A stretch of DNA of 7,019 bases, taken from the NCBI GenBank assembly GCA_964450755.1, contig CAYVDJ010000032.1, forward strand, positions 1 through 7,019, written 5' to 3'. Positions 4,280 to 7,019 of the stretch are shown piece by piece; position 1 is the first letter of the stretch, and each line of letters starts with the position of its first letter. Under the pieces are notes generated by a model. It saw only the letters and a list, made by a program, of their open reading frames with translations. It was not told where the DNA came from and did no database searches. The stretch is from JAADDG01 sp964450755. GTDB lineage: Bacteria > Campylobacterota > Campylobacteria > Campylobacterales > JAADDG01. The position numbers were made by a program, and so were the translations under genes.

Positions 4280-6790
4280 TTATTCCGGTTTTGACCACTC
4301 TTCTATCTTTTTATTGTATTTTTCATATATCTCTTTACCTGTCTCTTCATCTTTTGCCTGAATGTAGAGATTGAGATTATTGCTGTATTGATCGGGAATC
4401 ATAAGGATCCAGTCTCTTTCATTTTCCCATATCTTCACACCGTCTATCGTAGAGGATTTTTTCCCTTTTGCATCCTGCAAAAATTTTCTCATCATCTTGC
4501 CTTTAAGCGCATGGGAACAGGATATTTTGACCTGATTGTAATAAAACGGTTTTATTTTCTTTACTATCGTAGATAATTTTAACTCATTACTGCTTAACAT
4601 CTCTATAATTTTCAGTGCCGCATATATCGAATCTCTGTGAACGGAAAATTCTCTAAAAGCAAAATTTCCCTCAACCGTAGCGATAAGATCAAACTCTCTT
4701 AATTTTTCTATTTTAAAATTTATATATTTTCCTCTTCTTATTTTTAAATAATCAAACTCATTATCCATACTGTCAGGCGCCCATGTCGGTAGGAAAACAG
4801 ACATCTTTTTATTCTTTTTTGCAGCTTCACTGTTCAAGAGATATAAAACAGTCAAAAGTGCCGTATCTTTCTCAAGTCTCTCCCCCTCATCTGTTATAAG
4901 AGAGATTCTCTGTCCGTTTGGATAGATCAAAACTCCAAGACTCATATTGAGATTTTTTACTATTTTGGCAACATTTTGCTTACTGGCTTCTTTTATGTTG
5001 TTTATATTTGATAGTTTCTTCTCATCATGATAGGCATTTAAAACGATATTTTCTATCTGAAGATCATTTAATATTTTAGGAAAGATATCTGCCGTGTTTC
5101 CATTCATCAGATCTATTACTATACTCAAATCTTTATGGATGATTTTGTGATCGATAGTCTCTTTTATGGCATCTATATAGTTATAACACTCTTTGTGATA
5201 CTGAGTTTCGGTTACTTTTCCTATCTTTGTAAAATCAACTCTTCTGAATTTTTCTTTAAAAAAATTCTTCTCTATATTTTTTGTTACGCTTGTATTGAAT
5301 TTCAGGGCATGTTCATTAAAAAATGTGATATTTGTACTCATAGGATCGATGATAGACTGTTGCAAGTGAATACCAGCTGATATATCGGGGTCATTTTCAA
5401 GATTGTATCTCATAGCAGCAGTAGGCATAACTTTTAGATCCACGACATTGATACCGCTTGAAAGAAGACCTCCCAACAATACTCTTTTTAACATTTTGGA
5501 ACTTCTGTGATAATCACATGAGACAAATACGGTTGATCCAAGAGGCAGTTCGGATCCAAATGCCTGAGCCAGTTTGGCGGTAACTTCACAGGAGAGTTCG
5601 ATATTTGACCGTCCTGTTACACTGCCGTTTTCAAAAAGGGCATTTTTGTATTTGCTTCCCCAAATGATGTTATTGCTGATAATTGCCGCCTCATCTATGA
5701 TTTTGTTCGGCCAGATTACAATATCTTTGTCAATGGATGTCAATTCTCCTATCTTGCAACCTTCTGCCAAAATCATTCCGGCTTTTGCTTTGACATTTTT
5801 CTCTATAATGTTGTCATTGCAGATAACACAGTTGTCAAGCACACAGTTTCTGCCTATTGAGACATTTTCCCACAATACACTGTTTCTTATCGTACAATTG
5901 TCTTTTATGATGGAGTTGTCTCCGATTACGACATTATGCAGTTTACAGCCTTTTCCTATTTTGACATTCTTACCGATGATCACTTTTCCTATAATCTCCG
6001 CATTCTCAAGTTCGCAAGGCTCTTTACTGTAAAGTGTACCCTCAACATAATCTGTTTTGATACCTTCAAAGTTAAATTTTACTCTTCCTTTTAATATATC
6101 ATCCTGCACTTCCCTGTAACTTTCGGGATTTCCTACATCTCTCCAATAGCCCTGGGCGGTACATCCCATCAGATCTATACCCTCATCCATCAAAGTCGGA
6201 AAAAGATCCTTTGCAAAATCAAAATTCTCTTTTTCTGGAATGTATTCCAATATCTCCGGCTCTATTATATAGATACCGGTGTTGATTGTATCGCTGAAAA
6301 CCTCTCCCCAGCTTGGTTTTTCCAAAAATTTCTCTATCTTTCCCTCTTCATCGGTGATAACAACCCCAAATTCCAAAGGATTTTCAACAGATGTCAGAGT
6401 AATAGTCAGTTGGGAAGCCGTTTTTTGGTGATGATCAAATATCTTTTGAAAATCAAAATCAGTTACCAAATCTCCGCTGATAATGATAAAATTATCATTT
6501 CCTATATGTTCTTGAGCCATTTTTACCGCACCTGCCGTTCCGTAATCTTCATCAGGAATGACATAGGTGATATTGATTCCAAAATCGCTGCCGTCTTTAA
6601 AATACTCTTTGATGACCTCCGGTTTAAAATAGAGTAAAACTATAAAATCTTTTATACCAAGATCCCTTAATGTCATCATCGTATGTTCCATCATCGCTTT
6701 GTTGATGATGGGTAACATCGGTTTTGGTCTGGAATTGGTCAGAGGCTGGATTCGTGTACCAAATCCACCCGCCATTATGACAGCTTTCAT
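4280..6790 (-). CDS. Mannose-1-phosphate guanylyltransferase-like enzyme with degenerate phosphomannomutase domain
   Basis: This 836-residue cytoplasmic protein has three parts. Residues about 1-235 form a nucleotidyltransferase domain that joins a sugar 1-phosphate to an NTP. It shows MAGGFGTR...PLT...RPKPMLP at 6-27, GDLVTDFD at 106-113, EKPSWGE at 157-163 and NTGIY at 170-174. Residues about 250-388 are hexapeptide repeats of a left-handed beta-helix (IIGKNVKIGKGC and similar). Residues about 390-836 resemble a phosphohexomutase (GRSNIELSCEVTAKLAQAFG), but the TASHNP serine loop reads QQSIIDP, the DGDxDR metal loop is replaced around YPNGQR (623-628), and the sugar-binding GExSGH loop by EGNFAFRE. 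The mutase part is probably inactive, as in cyanobacterial homologues of this type. The substrate (GDP-mannose or another NDP-sugar) is inferred. The ATG at 6790 is chosen over the ATG at 6826 because AAAGGA lies 6 bases before it and MKAVIMAGG is the usual N-terminus. The role is likely in surface polysaccharide or glycoconjugate synthesis. Confidence 0.88.
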   Translation of the reverse strand: MKAVIMAGGFGTRIQPLTNSRPKPMLPIINKAMMEHTMMTLRDLGIKDFIVLLYFKPEVIKEYFKDGSDFGINITYVIPDEDYGTAGAVKMAQEHIGNDNFIIISGDLVTDFDFQKIFDHHQKTASQLTITLTSVENPLEFGVVITDEEGKIEKFLEKPSWGEVFSDTINTGIYIIEPEILEYIPEKENFDFAKDLFPTLMDEGIDLMGCTAQGYWRDVGNPESYREVQDDILKGRVKFNFEGIKTDYVEGTLYSKEPCELENAEIIGKVIIGKNVKIGKGCKLHNVVIGDNSIIKDNCTIRNSVLWENVSIGRNCVLDNCVICNDNIIEKNVKAKAGMILAEGCKIGELTSIDKDIVIWPNKIIDEAAIISNNIIWGSKYKNALFENGSVTGRSNIELSCEVTAKLAQAFGSELPLGSTVFVSCDYHRSSKMLKRVLLGGLLSSGINVVDLKVMPTAAMRYNLENDPDISAGIHLQQSIIDPMSTNITFFNEHALKFNTSVTKNIEKNFFKEKFRRVDFTKIGKVTETQYHKECYNYIDAIKETIDHKIIHKDLSIVIDLMNGNTADIFPKILNDLQIENIVLNAYHDEKKLSNINNIKEASKQNVAKIVKNLNMSLGVLIYPNGQRISLITDEGERLEKDTALLTVLYLLNSEAAKKNKKMSVFLPTWAPDSMDNEFDYLKIRRGKYINFKIEKLREFDLIATVEGNFAFREFSVHRDSIYAALKIIEMLSSNELKLSTIVKKIKPFYYNQVKISCSHALKGKMMRKFLQDAKGKKSSTIDGVKIWENERDWILMIPDQYSNNLNLYIQAKDEETGKEIYEKYNKKIEEWSKPE

Positions 6791-6796
6791 CTTTTT

Positions 6797-6802
6797 TCCT
6801 TT
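6797..6802 (-). promoter_or_regulatory. Ribosome binding site deciding the nucleotidyltransferase start
   Basis: AAAGGA on the minus strand is spaced 6 bases from the ATG at 6790. The upstream in-frame ATG at 6826 has no purine-rich site before it and would lie at or inside the -10 region, so the shorter protein is preferred. Confidence 0.7.
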
Positions 6803-6826
6803 ATTAGAATGTCTTATTTTAATCAT

Positions 6827-6860
6827 ATTATGTTATAACAAATAAAATTACAAATTACTT
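6827..6860 (-). promoter_or_regulatory. Putative promoter of the nucleotidyltransferase-pldA operon
   Basis: Candidate -10 boxes are TATAAC (6837-6832) and the overlapping CATAAT (6832-6827). TTGTAA (6853-6848) could serve as a -35 for the latter with a 15-bp spacer. The leader to the ATG at 6790 would be about 30 nt. The 136-bp repeat ends directly upstream at 6861, so the promoter lies just inside the repeat-bounded segment. Confidence 0.4.
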
Positions 6861-6996
6861 ATTAACTGACCTTACGCACTATATCGTATCCATAGTAAAG
6901 AGAGAAAGTATCTAATGCAAGGCGGTTGTTTTTTAGCATAGCCAAAGCTATGGTGAAAGACAACCAACGAAGCAGTAGGTACTTTATCTCTTTATC
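6861..6996 (-). repeat. Right copy of perfect 136-bp inverted repeat
   Basis: This is the exact reverse complement of 1-136. The outer flank from 6997 begins cgaaggacgg. The inner flank reads outward-to-inward aagtaattt, unlike the inner flank of the left copy (caataaat). No obvious target-site duplication is visible from the flanks that can be seen. Its inner edge lies about 24 bp upstream of the putative -10 box of the nucleotidyltransferase gene, so it forms the upstream boundary of that promoter region. Perfect identity of the two copies suggests recent duplication or ongoing gene conversion. Confidence 0.95.
6896..6994. repeat. Long imperfect palindrome in right repeat
   Basis: This is the mirror copy of the palindrome at 3-101, with its loop at 6943-6946 and the same mismatches, since the repeat copies are identical. 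It lies in the non-coding stretch upstream of the nucleotidyltransferase gene, outside the predicted transcript. Confidence 0.8.
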
Positions 6997-7019
6997 CGAA
7001 GGACGGTTTTATTGACACT

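Noticed and set aside
4278..4298. GTG start at 4298 for the phospholipase
   Set aside because: It would overlap the upstream gene and put a charged stretch before the signal peptide. The ATG at 4277 fits better.
5574..6032. Plus-strand ORF of 152 codons with hydrophobic translation
   Set aside because: It is antisense to the beta-helix part of the nucleotidyltransferase. The hydrophobic repeats are the mirror of the hexapeptide repeats, not a membrane protein.
1..7019. CRISPR array, tRNA or rRNA genes
   Set aside because: There are no regularly spaced direct repeats and no cloverleaf or rRNA-like sequence; the coding genes fill nearly all of the space.

Overview
The window is AT-rich and gene-dense, with short intergenic regions. 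The best guess for its source is a member of the Campylobacterota (Sulfurimonas/Sulfurovum-like). This is an inference from composition, weak -35 boxes with clear TATAAT boxes, AAAGGA-type ribosome binding sites, and the style of the proteins; no taxonomic marker gene is present.

Layout: a perfect 136-bp inverted repeat sits at both edges (1-136 and 6861-6996). It encloses about 6.7 kb holding four genes. Each repeat copy contains a long imperfect palindrome able to form a hairpin of about 100 nt. Just inside the left repeat is a short intergenic region with its own small inverted repeat and a TATAAT box. It leads into a plus-strand gene (354-2537) for a secreted KP-43-like subtilase with a beta-barrel domain and four C-terminal DUF4214 repeats. 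The other three genes are on the minus strand. Closest to the right repeat is an 836-residue sugar nucleotidyltransferase (mannose-1-phosphate guanylyltransferase type) with a left-handed beta-helix and a degenerate phosphomannomutase domain. It is followed 2 bp later by an outer membrane phospholipase A (pldA-like) carrying two Sel1-like repeats at its N-terminus; these two form an operon. After a 204-bp gap with its own promoter comes a small unrecognised protein gene, which converges on the subtilase gene with only 9 bp between stop codons.

Functionally, three of the four genes concern the cell envelope: a secreted protease-like protein, an outer-membrane phospholipase, and an enzyme supplying activated sugar for surface polysaccharide. 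Both outer transcription units start just inside a repeat and read inward. No transposase or recombinase is visible, so any mobility or inversion would depend on homologous recombination or on an enzyme encoded elsewhere. The most notable points are the flanking perfect inverted repeat, the replacement of the subtilase nucleophile serine by threonine, the Sel1-phospholipase fusion, and the eroded phosphomannomutase active site. No complete, clearly undescribed multi-gene system was identified.
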